DNA of 64,000 nucleotides. Source: Polyangiaceae bacterium. GTDB lineage: Bacteria > Myxococcota_A > Polyangia > Polyangiales > Polyangiaceae. The DNA lies in contig JAFGIS010000297.1 of assembly GCA_016929495.1 (NCBI GenBank), positions 1 through 64,000 of the forward strand, given 5' to 3'. The first letter of the stretch is position 1; every line of letters starts with the position of its first letter. The notes beneath the pieces are model-generated. The model was not told the origin of the DNA. It did not search any database and worked only from the letters and a program-made list of their open reading frames with translations. Made by a program: the position numbers and the translations under genes. Below are positions 43,090-51,825 of this stretch, piece after piece.

Positions 43090-44150
43090 TCCCTGCGGCG
43101 CGCCAGCGCCGCACGGGAGCCTTTGGGGCTCTTGTCGCAGTGGCGGCGCTTTGCGCGATTGCGCTCGCCGCTGCGTTCTCGCCCGGCGCGGGCTTCGCGC
43201 TCACCATCGTGCTGCCCTACGCAGCAGTCGCCATCTTCGTCGGTGGTATCGTGCTGCGGGTGCTGCGCTGGGGGCGAGCCCCCGTCCCGTTCCGCATCCC
43301 CACGACGTGCGGTCAGCAGCGCTCCCTTCCGTGGCTGACGCACCAACCGCTGGAAAACCCCTCGGGCACGCTCGGGGTGGTCGGGCGCATGGTGCTCGAG
43401 GTGTTGCTGTTCCGGTCGCTGTTTCGCAACACGCGCAGCCAGATGGGGCCGGACCGGCGGTTGCTCTACTTCAGCGAGAAGTGGCTGTGGCTTGGCGCCA
43501 TCGCGTTCCACGCATCGCTGTGCGTCGTGCTGATCCGTCATCTGCGCTTCTTCCTCGATCCGGTGCCCCGATTCGTCGGCGCCGTCCAAGCGGTGGACGG
43601 TTTCTTCCAGATCGGTCTTCCCGAGGTGTTTCTGAGCAGCCTCGGCATCTGCGCGGGGCTGCTGTACCTGACCTACCGGCGCTTCGCGGATCCCCAAGTT
43701 CGCTACTTGTCGCTGGCGGCTGACTACTTTCCCCTGTTCCTGTTGCTCGGAATTGCCGCGACAGGCATCCTAATGCGGCACTTCGTGAAGACCGACGTCG
43801 TCGCGATCAAGGCGCTCATGGTCGGACTGGTCACCTTCCATCCACAAGCGTTGCAGGCGCCTTCTCCCACGTTTCTGGTGCATCTGACGCTCGTCAGCGC
43901 ACTGTTGATCTACTTCCCGCAGAGCAAACTGACACACATGGTAGGCGTGTTTCTCAGCCCGACGCGCAACTTGGCGAACAACAGCCGTGTGCAACGGCAC
44001 GTGAACCCGTGGAATCCTGTCGTCAAAACGCACACGTACGAGGAGTGGGAGGAGGAGTTCCACGAGAAGCTGAAGGCAGCCAGTATCCCCTTCGACCACC
44101 CTGGCGTCTCCGAAGCGGACGCCAAGCCAACCTCGCACGTGGGTGGGTGA
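43077..44150 (+). CDS. dsrM: DsrM, membrane cytochrome b subunit of DsrMKJOP
   Basis: DsrM is the NarI-like di-haem b subunit that reacts with menaquinone and pairs with DsrK. The 357-residue protein has hydrophobic helices near residues 15-35, 40-60, 135-160, 185-205, 230-250 and 260-285. Histidines in or near them (FHASLCVVLIRHLRFF, RHFVKTDVV, HLTLVSALLIYFPQSKLTH) are candidate haem ligands. QSKLTHMVGVFLSPTRN is characteristic, and the C-terminal cytoplasmic tail (HTYEEWEEEFHEKLKAA) is typical. GGAGG lies upstream of the ATG and dsrK starts 2 bases after its stop. Confidence 0.93.
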   Translation: MSAVVPAARQRRTGAFGALVAVAALCAIALAAAFSPGAGFALTIVLPYAAVAIFVGGIVLRVLRWGRAPVPFRIPTTCGQQRSLPWLTHQPLENPSGTLGVVGRMVLEVLLFRSLFRNTRSQMGPDRRLLYFSEKWLWLGAIAFHASLCVVLIRHLRFFLDPVPRFVGAVQAVDGFFQIGLPEVFLSSLGICAGLLYLTYRRFADPQVRYLSLAADYFPLFLLLGIAATGILMRHFVKTDVVAIKALMVGLVTFHPQALQAPSPTFLVHLTLVSALLIYFPQSKLTHMVGVFLSPTRNLANNSRVQRHVNPWNPVVKTHTYEEWEEEFHEKLKAASIPFDHPGVSEADAKPTSHVGG

Positions 44151-44151
44151 C

Positions 44152-45765
44152 ATGTCCGAGACCAAACGAAGCCCCGAAGAGCTCGCGCAAGTCGACTATC
44201 GGCCGCCTGCCAGTGATGGGCTCGCCACGCGCGCTGAGCTCGTGAAGGGTACGTACTGCTATCCGGCGCTCAGCAAGAACCAGAAGTACTTGGGGCTTCC
44301 GGACCTGGGGTCGTGGCAGCCGAGCGACGAAGTCTGGCCGCTGCCCGAGAACTGGAAGTCCACGGTGCTCGACGGCATGGCCGCTCGTCTCGAGCGTTTT
44401 CGCTCGCTAGCCGTTTTCATGGATATCTGCGTGCGGTGCGGTGCGTGCGCCGACAAGTGTCACTTCTATCTCGGCTCCGGCGACCCGAAGAACATGCCCG
44501 TCATGCGCGCGGAGCTCATGCGTTCGATCTATCGACGCTACTTCACCACAGCAGGGAAGCTGTTCGGTCGGGCCGCGGGAGCTCGCGACCTGACGCCGGA
44601 AGTCATCAAGGAGTGGTTCTACTACTTCTACCAGTGCACCGAGTGTCGACGCTGCTCGGTGTTCTGCCCCTACGGCATCGACACAGCCGAGATCACGATG
44701 CTCGGTCGCGAGCTACTGCAGCTCATAGGCATTGGCATCAACTGGGTAACCGAGCCTGCCGCCAATTGCTTTCGGACCGGCAACCACCTCGGACTCGAGC
44801 CGCACACGTTCAAGGAGAACATCGAGTTCGCCGTGGACGAGCTGGCAGACATCACCGGCATACGCGTAGAGACTCCGCTGAACAAGAAGGGGGCTGAGAT
44901 CCTGTTCGTGATTCCGTCAGCCGACGTGTTCGCGACACCGCACTACTTCACGTTCCTCGGATACTTGTGCCTGTTGCACGAAGTCGGGCTGGACTACACG
45001 TTCAGCGCCTATGCCTCCGAAGGGGGCAACTTCGGCCTTTTCCACTCGCACGAGATGATCAAGCGGCTCAACGCCAAGATCTACGCGGAAGCGAAGCGGC
45101 TGGGTGTCAAGTACATCATCGGTGCCGAATGCGGGCACATGTGGCGCGTGCTCCATCAGTATATGGACACCATGAACGGCCCAGCAGACTTCCTCGAGGT
45201 ACCCCGGTCCCCCGTGACGGGCACGGTATTCGAGAATGCACGTTCGACGAAGATGGTACACCTGGCCGAGTTCACCGCGGATCTCCTCCATCATGGCAAG
45301 CTCAAGCTCGATCCGACGCGCAACGACCGATGCATCGTGACCTATCACGATTCCTGCAACCCCGCCCGGGCCATGGGGTTGCTCGAGGAACCGCGTGTGA
45401 TCCTCAGGGCCGCCTGCAACCACTTCCATGAGATGCCCGAAAACACCATACGCGAGCAGACCTTCTGCTGCGGCAGCGGGTCGGGCCTCGGGACAGAGGA
45501 GAACCTCGAAATGCGGATGCGTGGCGGTCTTCCGCGCGCCAGCGCAGTAAGGTACGTTAAGCAGAGGCACGGAGTGAATCTGTTGACGTGCATGTGCGCC
45601 ATCGACAAGGCGACGCTGCCAGCGCTGCTCGACTTCTGGGTCGGTGGCGTCGAAGTCGCAGGCGTCCACGAACTGCTCGGCAACGCGCTCGTGATGAAGG
45701 GCGAGAAGCCGAGGACCTTGAATCTGCGCAACGAGCCGCTCGCCGGGGAGGAGGTGGGACCGTGA
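44152..45765 (+). CDS. dsrK: DsrK, catalytic iron-sulfur subunit of DsrMKJOP
   Basis: DsrK is an HdrD-like protein thought to reduce the DsrC trisulfide. Two ferredoxin clusters are visible (CVRCGACADKC near residue 95 and CTECRRCSVFCP near 163). The cysteine-rich catalytic domains follow: GAECGHMWR near 325, HDSCNPARAM near 402, and FCCGSGSGLGTEENLEMR near 440, with CMCAID near 478 in the second CCG motif. The length of 537 residues is normal. The start at 44152 is preferred over a GTG at 44143, which would overlap dsrM. The stop overlaps dsrJ (GTGA). It is a true DsrK, unlike the HmcF-like fragment at 2-883. Confidence 0.95.
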   Translation: MSETKRSPEELAQVDYRPPASDGLATRAELVKGTYCYPALSKNQKYLGLPDLGSWQPSDEVWPLPENWKSTVLDGMAARLERFRSLAVFMDICVRCGACADKCHFYLGSGDPKNMPVMRAELMRSIYRRYFTTAGKLFGRAAGARDLTPEVIKEWFYYFYQCTECRRCSVFCPYGIDTAEITMLGRELLQLIGIGINWVTEPAANCFRTGNHLGLEPHTFKENIEFAVDELADITGIRVETPLNKKGAEILFVIPSADVFATPHYFTFLGYLCLLHEVGLDYTFSAYASEGGNFGLFHSHEMIKRLNAKIYAEAKRLGVKYIIGAECGHMWRVLHQYMDTMNGPADFLEVPRSPVTGTVFENARSTKMVHLAEFTADLLHHGKLKLDPTRNDRCIVTYHDSCNPARAMGLLEEPRVILRAACNHFHEMPENTIREQTFCCGSGSGLGTEENLEMRMRGGLPRASAVRYVKQRHGVNLLTCMCAIDKATLPALLDFWVGGVEVAGVHELLGNALVMKGEKPRTLNLRNEPLAGEEVGP

Positions 45766-46157
45766 TCTTCGACGCTGGCAAGATCATGCTTGGCCTGGCA
45801 GCCTTCGCCGGGCTCGCGACAGCGCCCGCGTGGTACGACGCTGCGGGCGGCAAGGTAGGCGCTCGGCCCCGCCTCGAGGTTGGTACGTCCGAGAAGCGCT
45901 GTGTGCTGCCCGTCGAAGACATGCGGGCAACGCACATGCAGCTGCTCTACGGCTGGCGCGACGGCGTGGTGCGCAACGGCCGGCGCATGACGCATACCTC
46001 GGACGGAAAGCCAATCCGCATGAGCCTGACGGGCACGTGCCTCGGTTGCCACTCACGCAAGGCGGCCTTCTGTGATAGGTGTCACGACTACGCAGCGGTC
46101 ACGCTGAACTGCTTCGGGTGCCACGCCGACTCGAAAGGGCCGGAGAAGGATCCGTAG
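45762..46157 (+). CDS. dsrJ: DsrJ, periplasmic triheme cytochrome c
   Basis: DsrJ is the three-haem cytochrome of DsrMKJOP. The 131-residue protein has an uncleaved signal/anchor near its start (IMLGLAAFAGLATAP) and three CXXCH motifs (CLGCH, CDRCH and CFGCH). The region KRCVLPVEDMRATHMQLL holds the cysteine and histidine known to serve as unusual axial ligands in DsrJ. It begins with GTG at 45762, overlaps dsrK by 4 bases, and has GGGGAGGAGG upstream. In most operons dsrO and dsrP follow at once, but here three regulators lie between. Confidence 0.93.
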   Translation: MIFDAGKIMLGLAAFAGLATAPAWYDAAGGKVGARPRLEVGTSEKRCVLPVEDMRATHMQLLYGWRDGVVRNGRRMTHTSDGKPIRMSLTGTCLGCHSRKAAFCDRCHDYAAVTLNCFGCHADSKGPEKDP

Positions 46158-46312
46158 TGTTGCGCGGCGCACGCGGTGCTGGTCTTTCACGGGCCCTCCG
46201 AGTACGCGAAGCACGCGGGCTCGCGGTGCGCCGTGCCGCTGTGCCGACCGCGCACCGTTTCGGGCCAAGCTGCGTGGTGTCAGAGCGCGTGAGCGGCGCC
46301 GGGGTATCCGTG

Positions 46313-47974
46313 CTATTGGGGCGGGGCTGCAGTCGGGAACCAGAGCGAGAACGTGGTGCCCTGTCCCGGCAGGCTGGTCACGTCCATCCGTCCTCCCAGA
46401 CTCCGCATGACGTCGCGGCAGCTTGCCAGTCCAAGGCCCCAGTAGCGTCGGGACGCGCCTGCGGTCGAGAAGAACGGTTCGAACACGTGCCGGAGTTGAT
46501 CCGCAGGAATCGCCGGCCCGTCGTCGTGGATGCGCACCGAAACGCCGAGGCCCGAACCTTCCACGTGAAGGTGCACCTCCCCCTGGTCGCCCACGGCATC
46601 GAGCGCGCTGTTGATCAGCGTGAGAAACACCTGCTGCGTCTGCGCCAGGTTGCTGTGGATCGGCGGCACTTCGGGAGCGTAGTGGCGCACGAGCCGAACG
46701 CTCGGCGTGCCGCCGCTCTCCAGCAATCCCAGGGCTTCGTCGAGGGCCGCTCCCACGTTGACGAGTTCCTTCTCGGGTCCGAAGCGACGAGAGAAAGCCA
46801 CCAGGCCGTGGGTGACCCTGCGGCTCCGTTCCACCTGAGTCCCGATCCTGTCGAGTCGATTCCTGACGTCCTCGACGTCCCTGACGTAGGCGTGGTCGAG
46901 CAGCGCTCCGAGTTGACCCAACTCGTCCCCTATGGTGGCGAGCGGTCCGCGCAGCTCGTGGGCTACCGAAGCGGCCATGCGACAGAGCGTTCCCATCTTG
47001 TCGCCCTGAGCGGCAGCCTCCACCTGCGTAGCATGGTACGCCTCGAGCTCACGGAGTTGCCGTGCGCGCAAACGCGCCATCAGTACGCCTGCTACCGGGA
47101 CGGTGACCAGCAAGAGCGCCAGAACCCAGAGGATGGCCGGCTGAGACTCGAACGTCGCCCAATGGCTGTCAGCGCCCCTGCGTGCAACGAGTACCCACGA
47201 ATCGCCGCGGAGCCAGGCGGTTGCCAGGTACTCGCGCCGCCCGTGCCGCTCGGTAGCCACGAGTCGTACGCCGGGATGAGGCGACACGCGGCCGATGGCA
47301 GCCTTGGCCATTACGCGTCCTGCCAGCGAGGTTTGCGTTTGGAACTCGCCAGCCCGGTTGAGTATGAAGAGCTCCACCGCCGATTCGGCACCATCTTGCC
47401 GCAGCAGGGTGCCCAGCAAGTCGATGTCGATCGTGACACGCAACACGTAGTCGTGCCCTTGGTCGCGGGTCTTGATCGCGACCACCACGTGAGGCACGTT
47501 GCGGTACCCGAGGAACACATCGCTCTGGCAAGCGCCCTCGCGCATGACCTTGCGGAACCACGGGGTATCGCGGTAGTTGCGGTGGGCGAGCGGGTAGGGT
47601 CCGGCATAGGCCAACTGCTGCCCTTGCTCGTCGATCACGCCCAGGTCGACGATGCCGCCGTTCTGTTGCATGGACCGCAACAGAGTCTGCAGGTGGTCGA
47701 GATCGGTGAGTTGGGCTACCGGCACCGAGGTAGCGATCACGCGCAGCTGGCGAAGCTTCTCGTCCAGGAGCAGCTCGACCGTAGATCTTCTTCCCAGCAC
47801 GAGCGCCGTCATGGCATCACGCGCTTGAGCGTCGCTGGCGCGTTGCAGTGCGCGAAGGCCCACCACCGCCAGCATCGCGAGCGGAATCAATCCCAGCGCG
47901 ATGCTCGCGACGAGCGATTGCCAGCGCATTCGACGGGACAAACGGGTCGCGACGTCAACCACCGGCACCCCCAC
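46313..47974 (-). CDS. Sensor histidine kinase with double-Cache-like sensor, inserted between dsrJ and dsrO
   Basis: This 553-residue kinase has a first helix near residues 20-42 and a large periplasmic Cache-like domain (about 45-285; GVIDEQGQQLAYAGPYPL, YRDTPWFRKVMREG, VLRVTIDIDLLGTLL). A second helix lies at about 280-300. The HisKA box is SVAHELRGPLATIGDEL near 335; the HATPase domain has NSALDAVGDQG and WGLGLASCRDVMRSLGG. It reads opposite to the dsr genes and is divergent from the AAA-type regulator at 48341. It starts at a GTG (47974), with an in-frame ATG near 47929 as the alternative. The Cache domain suggests a small soluble ligand. Confidence 0.88.
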   Translation of the reverse strand: MGVPVVDVATRLSRRMRWQSLVASIALGLIPLAMLAVVGLRALQRASDAQARDAMTALVLGRRSTVELLLDEKLRQLRVIATSVPVAQLTDLDHLQTLLRSMQQNGGIVDLGVIDEQGQQLAYAGPYPLAHRNYRDTPWFRKVMREGACQSDVFLGYRNVPHVVVAIKTRDQGHDYVLRVTIDIDLLGTLLRQDGAESAVELFILNRAGEFQTQTSLAGRVMAKAAIGRVSPHPGVRLVATERHGRREYLATAWLRGDSWVLVARRGADSHWATFESQPAILWVLALLLVTVPVAGVLMARLRARQLRELEAYHATQVEAAAQGDKMGTLCRMAASVAHELRGPLATIGDELGQLGALLDHAYVRDVEDVRNRLDRIGTQVERSRRVTHGLVAFSRRFGPEKELVNVGAALDEALGLLESGGTPSVRLVRHYAPEVPPIHSNLAQTQQVFLTLINSALDAVGDQGEVHLHVEGSGLGVSVRIHDDGPAIPADQLRHVFEPFFSTAGASRRYWGLGLASCRDVMRSLGGRMDVTSLPGQGTTFSLWFPTAAPPQ

Positions 47975-48340
47975 CCTGGTCGCGGTAGCCTACACCCGAC
48001 GCTGCGCGTAGCTTTGGCGGAGCGACACAGATCATGCAGTGGCGCTCCCTTCGACAAGGGAGCCAGCGCCGTGGCAGACTCCATCACGGGCGCGTCTTGC
48101 GCGCAACCGCCCTCGGGGTGGCTGCGCCGGCCGACGCGCTGTCAGGTCGAGGCCGACCCTAGACGTCGAAGAAGAGCTGGGCCGGCTGACAAGCCTATAT
48201 GGTGGGTATTGGGTGCGCCCAATAGCGCCAATGTATGCAAGAACAGGATACAGTCGCACAGCTGGGCTGATGGCTGCGTCATCCAAGCGCGCCTCGCTTG
48301 CGGCACGGATCCGAGCCGCGGCGCGGGTGAGGGCAAGCTG
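47975..48340. other. Divergent promoter region between kinase and AAA-type regulator
   Basis: This 366-base region serves two divergent genes. It contains the palindrome at 48207-48224 and no GTGCAT-type site. No gene is apparent, although the frame of the regulator stays open through it. Confidence 0.5.
48207..48224. promoter_or_regulatory. Inverted repeat TATTGGG-N4-CCCAATA
   Basis: This perfect 7-base palindrome is in the middle of the divergent regulatory region, 117 bases before the regulator start. It is A/T-richer than its surroundings. It could be an operator for the adjacent two-component system or a short hairpin. I found no second copy. Confidence 0.4.
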
Positions 48341-49915
48341 ATGGCACGCCAGCAGCAAGCGGACCCAACGCCGACTGGCCCCGACCAGTGCATCGCTGCC
48401 GGAGCGTCCGATGAGAGGAACCAGGCCAGCGACGGCCAGCCAGGCACGCCTGGGGGATCAGGACGTCGCCACTGGATACCCGAGCCGCCGGATGCCAGCT
48501 GTCGCATCCGTCTGCTGGTGGTCGACCGCGATCCGCGCGTCGCCCTGGCGTGCCGCGAGACGCTGGACAGTTCCGGCTTTCACGTGGACGCAGCTGAGAG
48601 CGTCACCGCAGCGCTCTCAGCGTTGAGGAGCGAACGGTACGACTTGACCCTGGTCGAGCTATCGCTACCGGACGGGACCGGGTTCGATTTGCTGCGCGAA
48701 ATGCGGAGGATTTCGCCCACGACGGTTCCGATCGTCACTTCTGCGTATTCGACGGTGCGCACGGCCGTCGAGGCCGTGAGGCGCGGTGCCTACGACTACC
48801 TAGTCAAGCCCTTCTCCAACGACGTGCTGGTCGAGTCGCTGGCTGAAGCACTGGAGAAACGCGCGTTCTTCGGGAGCTCGCTCATCAGTCCCGCCGACAA
48901 CTTCCAGGAAATGCTCGGACACAGCCGTGCCATGCTCGACCTGCGGCAGTGGATTCGCGCGACCTCCACGTCACACGCGAGCGTCCTGCTGCTCGGTGAG
49001 CTCGGGACCGGCAAGGAGCTGGTGGCACGCATGCTGCACCAACGCAGCTTTCGCTCGGATGGTCCCTTCGTCACGGCACCGTGCAGCGGAGCGGAGCCAG
49101 GCCAGATCTTGGCCGAGTGGTTTGGCTGCCTGCGTGGGGATGCGGTCGCGACGGGTGCGTTCACCAAAGCGACCGGTGGCACGCTCTACCTGCGCGACAT
49201 TGGCGATCTGGCACCAGAGCTGCAGGACGCCCTGTGCTCGACGCTGCGGACCAGGCGCCACGTGCCTGCGGGAAGCAACGAGGCGCACAAGCTCAACGTG
49301 CGCATTATCTCGGCCACGGATCGCAACCTGGCAGGCCTGGTTGCAGATCGTCGGTTTTCCCAGGACCTTTTCTACGCGATAGCGAGCCATACCGTTACGT
49401 GCCCGCCGCTCAGAGATCGGCGCGAGGACATCCCCCTGCTGGTCGACTACTTCCTGACTCGATTGTGCCGCCAGGCCAGACACCGCAGGATACACGTAAC
49501 CCCTGCCGCCATGGCCTTGCTCGGCGAGCACACGTGGCCCGGCAACGTCCGCGAGCTGGAATGTGTGATCGAAGAGGCGGCTCTCCGCGGCACCGGCGAC
49601 GTCATCGATGTCAACGACATGAGGCTGCTCGAAAACCGCCCCATCGTCTCGCCGGTGCCCAGCACTGCCCAGGAGCTCAAGCAGCAACTCAAGGCGCTGC
49701 GCGCGGAGGCCGTGGTTGAACGAGAGCGGCTGTTCGTAGTGCGAGCTCTGGAGCGCCACCAGGGCAACGTCAGCGCGGCCGCGCGCGCCGTCGGAATGCA
49801 GCGACCCAACTTCCAAGCGCTCATGCGCAGGCATCGCGTTCTTTCCGGGGACTACGCTACTGACCGCGACGAGTCCGAAGACGACTCGAACCCCGACGCG
49901 AGTCAGGAGGACTGA
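48341..49915 (+). CDS. Degenerate NtrC-type response regulator (receiver-AAA+-Fis HTH)
   Basis: This 524-residue protein has a disordered start (1-65), a receiver (about 66-180), an AAA+ domain (about 205-435) and a Fis-type helix-turn-helix (VVRALERHQGNVSAAARAVG, near 485). Several active residues are altered. The phosphoacceptor position reads LTLVELSLPDG, with E for D. Walker A is intact (GELGTGKEL), but Walker B is LYLRDI instead of LFLDEI. The arginine-finger region is FSQDLFYAIA rather than FREDLYYRLN. Only 16 residues separate WFG from GGTLYL, too few for a normal GAFTGA loop. It probably binds DNA but does not activate sigma-54. The stop is 2 bases before the next gene. Confidence 0.85.
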   Translation: MARQQQADPTPTGPDQCIAAGASDERNQASDGQPGTPGGSGRRHWIPEPPDASCRIRLLVVDRDPRVALACRETLDSSGFHVDAAESVTAALSALRSERYDLTLVELSLPDGTGFDLLREMRRISPTTVPIVTSAYSTVRTAVEAVRRGAYDYLVKPFSNDVLVESLAEALEKRAFFGSSLISPADNFQEMLGHSRAMLDLRQWIRATSTSHASVLLLGELGTGKELVARMLHQRSFRSDGPFVTAPCSGAEPGQILAEWFGCLRGDAVATGAFTKATGGTLYLRDIGDLAPELQDALCSTLRTRRHVPAGSNEAHKLNVRIISATDRNLAGLVADRRFSQDLFYAIASHTVTCPPLRDRREDIPLLVDYFLTRLCRQARHRRIHVTPAAMALLGEHTWPGNVRELECVIEEAALRGTGDVIDVNDMRLLENRPIVSPVPSTAQELKQQLKALRAEAVVERERLFVVRALERHQGNVSAAARAVGMQRPNFQALMRRHRVLSGDYATDRDESEDDSNPDASQED

Positions 49916-49917
49916 GC

Positions 49918-50676
49918 ATGGCGAGCATGGGCAGAGTGCTGGTAGTCGACGACGAGGCGGTCGTCTGCGCTGGCATCGGCCGCGCGCTCGTGCGCAACGG
50001 CTATGAGGTGGACACGGCGCTCGAAGCTTCCCTCGCGCTCGAGAAGGTTCAGACCACCCGCTACGATGTCCTGCTCGTGGACATCATGATGCCTCGCATG
50101 AACGGGCTCGCGCTGCTCGAACGTCTGCGCGAGAAGCAGCGGGGGGCCCGCGCCCTGGTCATAACGGGGCTTGGGGCAGCCTCGCACGCCATCGAGGCTT
50201 TTCGTGTTGGCGCGTTCGATTTCATCACCAAGCCTTTCACGACGGACGAGCTCCTCAGCGCGACGATGCGGGCGGCCACTTCCGCAGCCGAACGGTGTGC
50301 GCTCGAACGGCCGAGCCCACCAGCCGGTACGTACCTGCTGGGTACACACAGCTGGGTCCGCCACGTAGAAAGAAACCTCGTGACGGTCGGCGTCCACCAC
50401 TGCTTCCAGCAGACGGCCGGCAGGTTCGTTAGTGTAGACCTTCCCAACGAGGGCGACGAACTCGTCCAGGGCGAGCTCTGCGCGCGTGTCCGCGTTCAGC
50501 CGGGCGCCGTCTACACGGTCTGGAACCCCGTCAGTGGGCGCGTTGTCGAGGCGAACCTGAACCTGATGCAAGACCCGACCCTCGCCAATGCCGACCCCTA
50601 CGGCGAAGGCTGGCTCGTACGGCTATTCGACGACGCTTTCGAGGAAGAAAGCCGTCTGCTAGGACCACCCTCGTGA
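49918..50676 (+). CDS. Response regulator fused to a GcvH-like domain without the lipoyl lysine
   Basis: This 252-residue protein joins a receiver domain (1-120; VVDDEAVV, phosphoacceptor in LLVDIMMPRMNG, lysine in ITKPFTTDE) to a C-terminal GcvH-like domain (about 138-245). The second half reads HSWVRHVERNLVTVGVHHCF, VDLPNEGDELVQGELCARV, NPVSGRVVEANLNL and NADPYGEGWLVRL, all matching glycine cleavage H protein. At the position of the lipoylated lysine the sequence is VQPGAVYTVW, so lipoylation appears impossible. GGAGG precedes the ATG, and the gene is coupled to the degenerate NtrC-type gene. It may act through protein interaction rather than DNA. Confidence 0.82.
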   Translation: MASMGRVLVVDDEAVVCAGIGRALVRNGYEVDTALEASLALEKVQTTRYDVLLVDIMMPRMNGLALLERLREKQRGARALVITGLGAASHAIEAFRVGAFDFITKPFTTDELLSATMRAATSAAERCALERPSPPAGTYLLGTHSWVRHVERNLVTVGVHHCFQQTAGRFVSVDLPNEGDELVQGELCARVRVQPGAVYTVWNPVSGRVVEANLNLMQDPTLANADPYGEGWLVRLFDDAFEEESRLLGPPS

Positions 50677-50874
50677 CGCGCTACGCTGCTTCAGTTCTGG
50701 CGAGAACCTCGGCGCGTGCTGGTTGCTCGGCGTCGAGGGGCCGTACTCCGCGCGCGCCGGCAGATCTGGCAGGCAGCTGCATCAATCTGCCCGACCACTT
50801 CGGTGAGCAACAGGACCACACGAGCGCTACCATGGGTTCACGGTGGCGCGGCTCGAACGCAGGAAGAGGAAGCG

Positions 50875-51813
50875 ATGGCTGAAAGCAGAGAAAGCACTGC
50901 GCGTAGCGGCGCGCCGCCCGCGGGAGATACGAGCTCGGGCAGCACTGCCGGCAGCATGGCCCGACCGGCCTCGTTCGTCCCGTGCAACTTGGTTGACCCG
51001 ACGCCCAACGAGTGCCGACCGCGCTTGGCGGCGCTTGGGCCGGGTGGCACCGACCGTCGGCAGTTCTTGAAACTCTTGGGAGCCTCGGCGCTGCTCGGCG
51101 TGGGGAGCGTCACAGGCGTCGGTGCCTTCCAGGAAGTGAACGCTTCGGAGACCCTGTCCGACCCGCGAATCCTGGCCAAACGGTGGGCGCTCGTGGTCGA
51201 CGTCTGGAGACTCGCCACGGAGGCGGACTATTCAGGGATCGCGGACGCATGTCACCGCGCGCACAACGTGCCTCGGATCGCGGAGCCACGCCACCAAGTC
51301 AAATGGATCTGGACCGAGGAGTACGGCCACGCATTCCCTGGTCTGGCGGGACCCTTCGTGTCACGTCCAGTCGCCGAGAAACCCTTCCTAGTGCTGTGCA
51401 ACCACTGCTCCAACCCGCCCTGCGTTCGGGTGTGCCCAGTCAAGGCTACCTTCAAGAGGCAGGACGGTGTTGTGATGCAGGACATGCACCGCTGCATTGG
51501 CTGCAAGTTCTGCATGGTGGCCTGTCCCTATGGTGCACGCAGCTACAACTGGCTCCCGCCAAGGGAGTTCCTTGATAGCATCGAGCCCGAGTTTGCGCCG
51601 CGGACCACGGGGGTCGTCGAGAAGTGCACGCTGTGCTACGAGCGGCTCGACAGCGGGCTCGCGCCCCTGTGCGTCGAGGCTTCCCGGGGCGCGTTGGTGT
51701 TCGGCGATCTCCAGGACCCTGCGTCCGCGGTTCGCAGGATGATTGAGTCACGCTATACGATCCGACGCAGAGTGGAGCTCGGAACGGAACCCAACGTCTT
51801 CTACGTCGTCTAG
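50875..51813 (+). CDS. dsrO: DsrO, periplasmic ferredoxin subunit of DsrMKJOP
   Basis: DsrO carries electrons between DsrJ and DsrP outside the membrane. The 312-residue protein has a Tat signal ([19 protein letters not shown], near residue 62) after an unusually long, low-complexity N-terminal extension. Cysteine groups are [14 protein letters not shown] near 175, [14 protein letters not shown] near 208, and [19 protein letters not shown] near 250. The ATG at 50875 follows GAAGAGGAA; a start nearer the Tat motif, about 100 bases downstream, would give a more normal signal. The gene follows the receiver/GcvH gene by about 200 bases and is 12 bases before dsrP. Confidence 0.92.
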   Translation: MAESRESTARSGAPPAGDTSSGSTAGSMARPASFVPCNLVDPTPNECRPRLAALGPGGTDRRQFLKLLGASALLGVGSVTGVGAFQEVNASETLSDPRILAKRWALVVDVWRLATEADYSGIADACHRAHNVPRIAEPRHQVKWIWTEEYGHAFPGLAGPFVSRPVAEKPFLVLCNHCSNPPCVRVCPVKATFKRQDGVVMQDMHRCIGCKFCMVACPYGARSYNWLPPREFLDSIEPEFAPRTTGVVEKCTLCYERLDSGLAPLCVEASRGALVFGDLQDPASAVRRMIESRYTIRRRVELGTEPNVFYVV

Positions 51814-51825
51814 GAGGTTTCAGCC

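Noticed and set aside
46079-48340. The frame of the NtrC-like regulator is open for a further 750 codons upstream
   Set aside because: The upstream part is antisense to the sensor kinase at 46313-47974, whose domains are clear. Its translation has no domain, and a ribosome site precedes the ATG at 48341.
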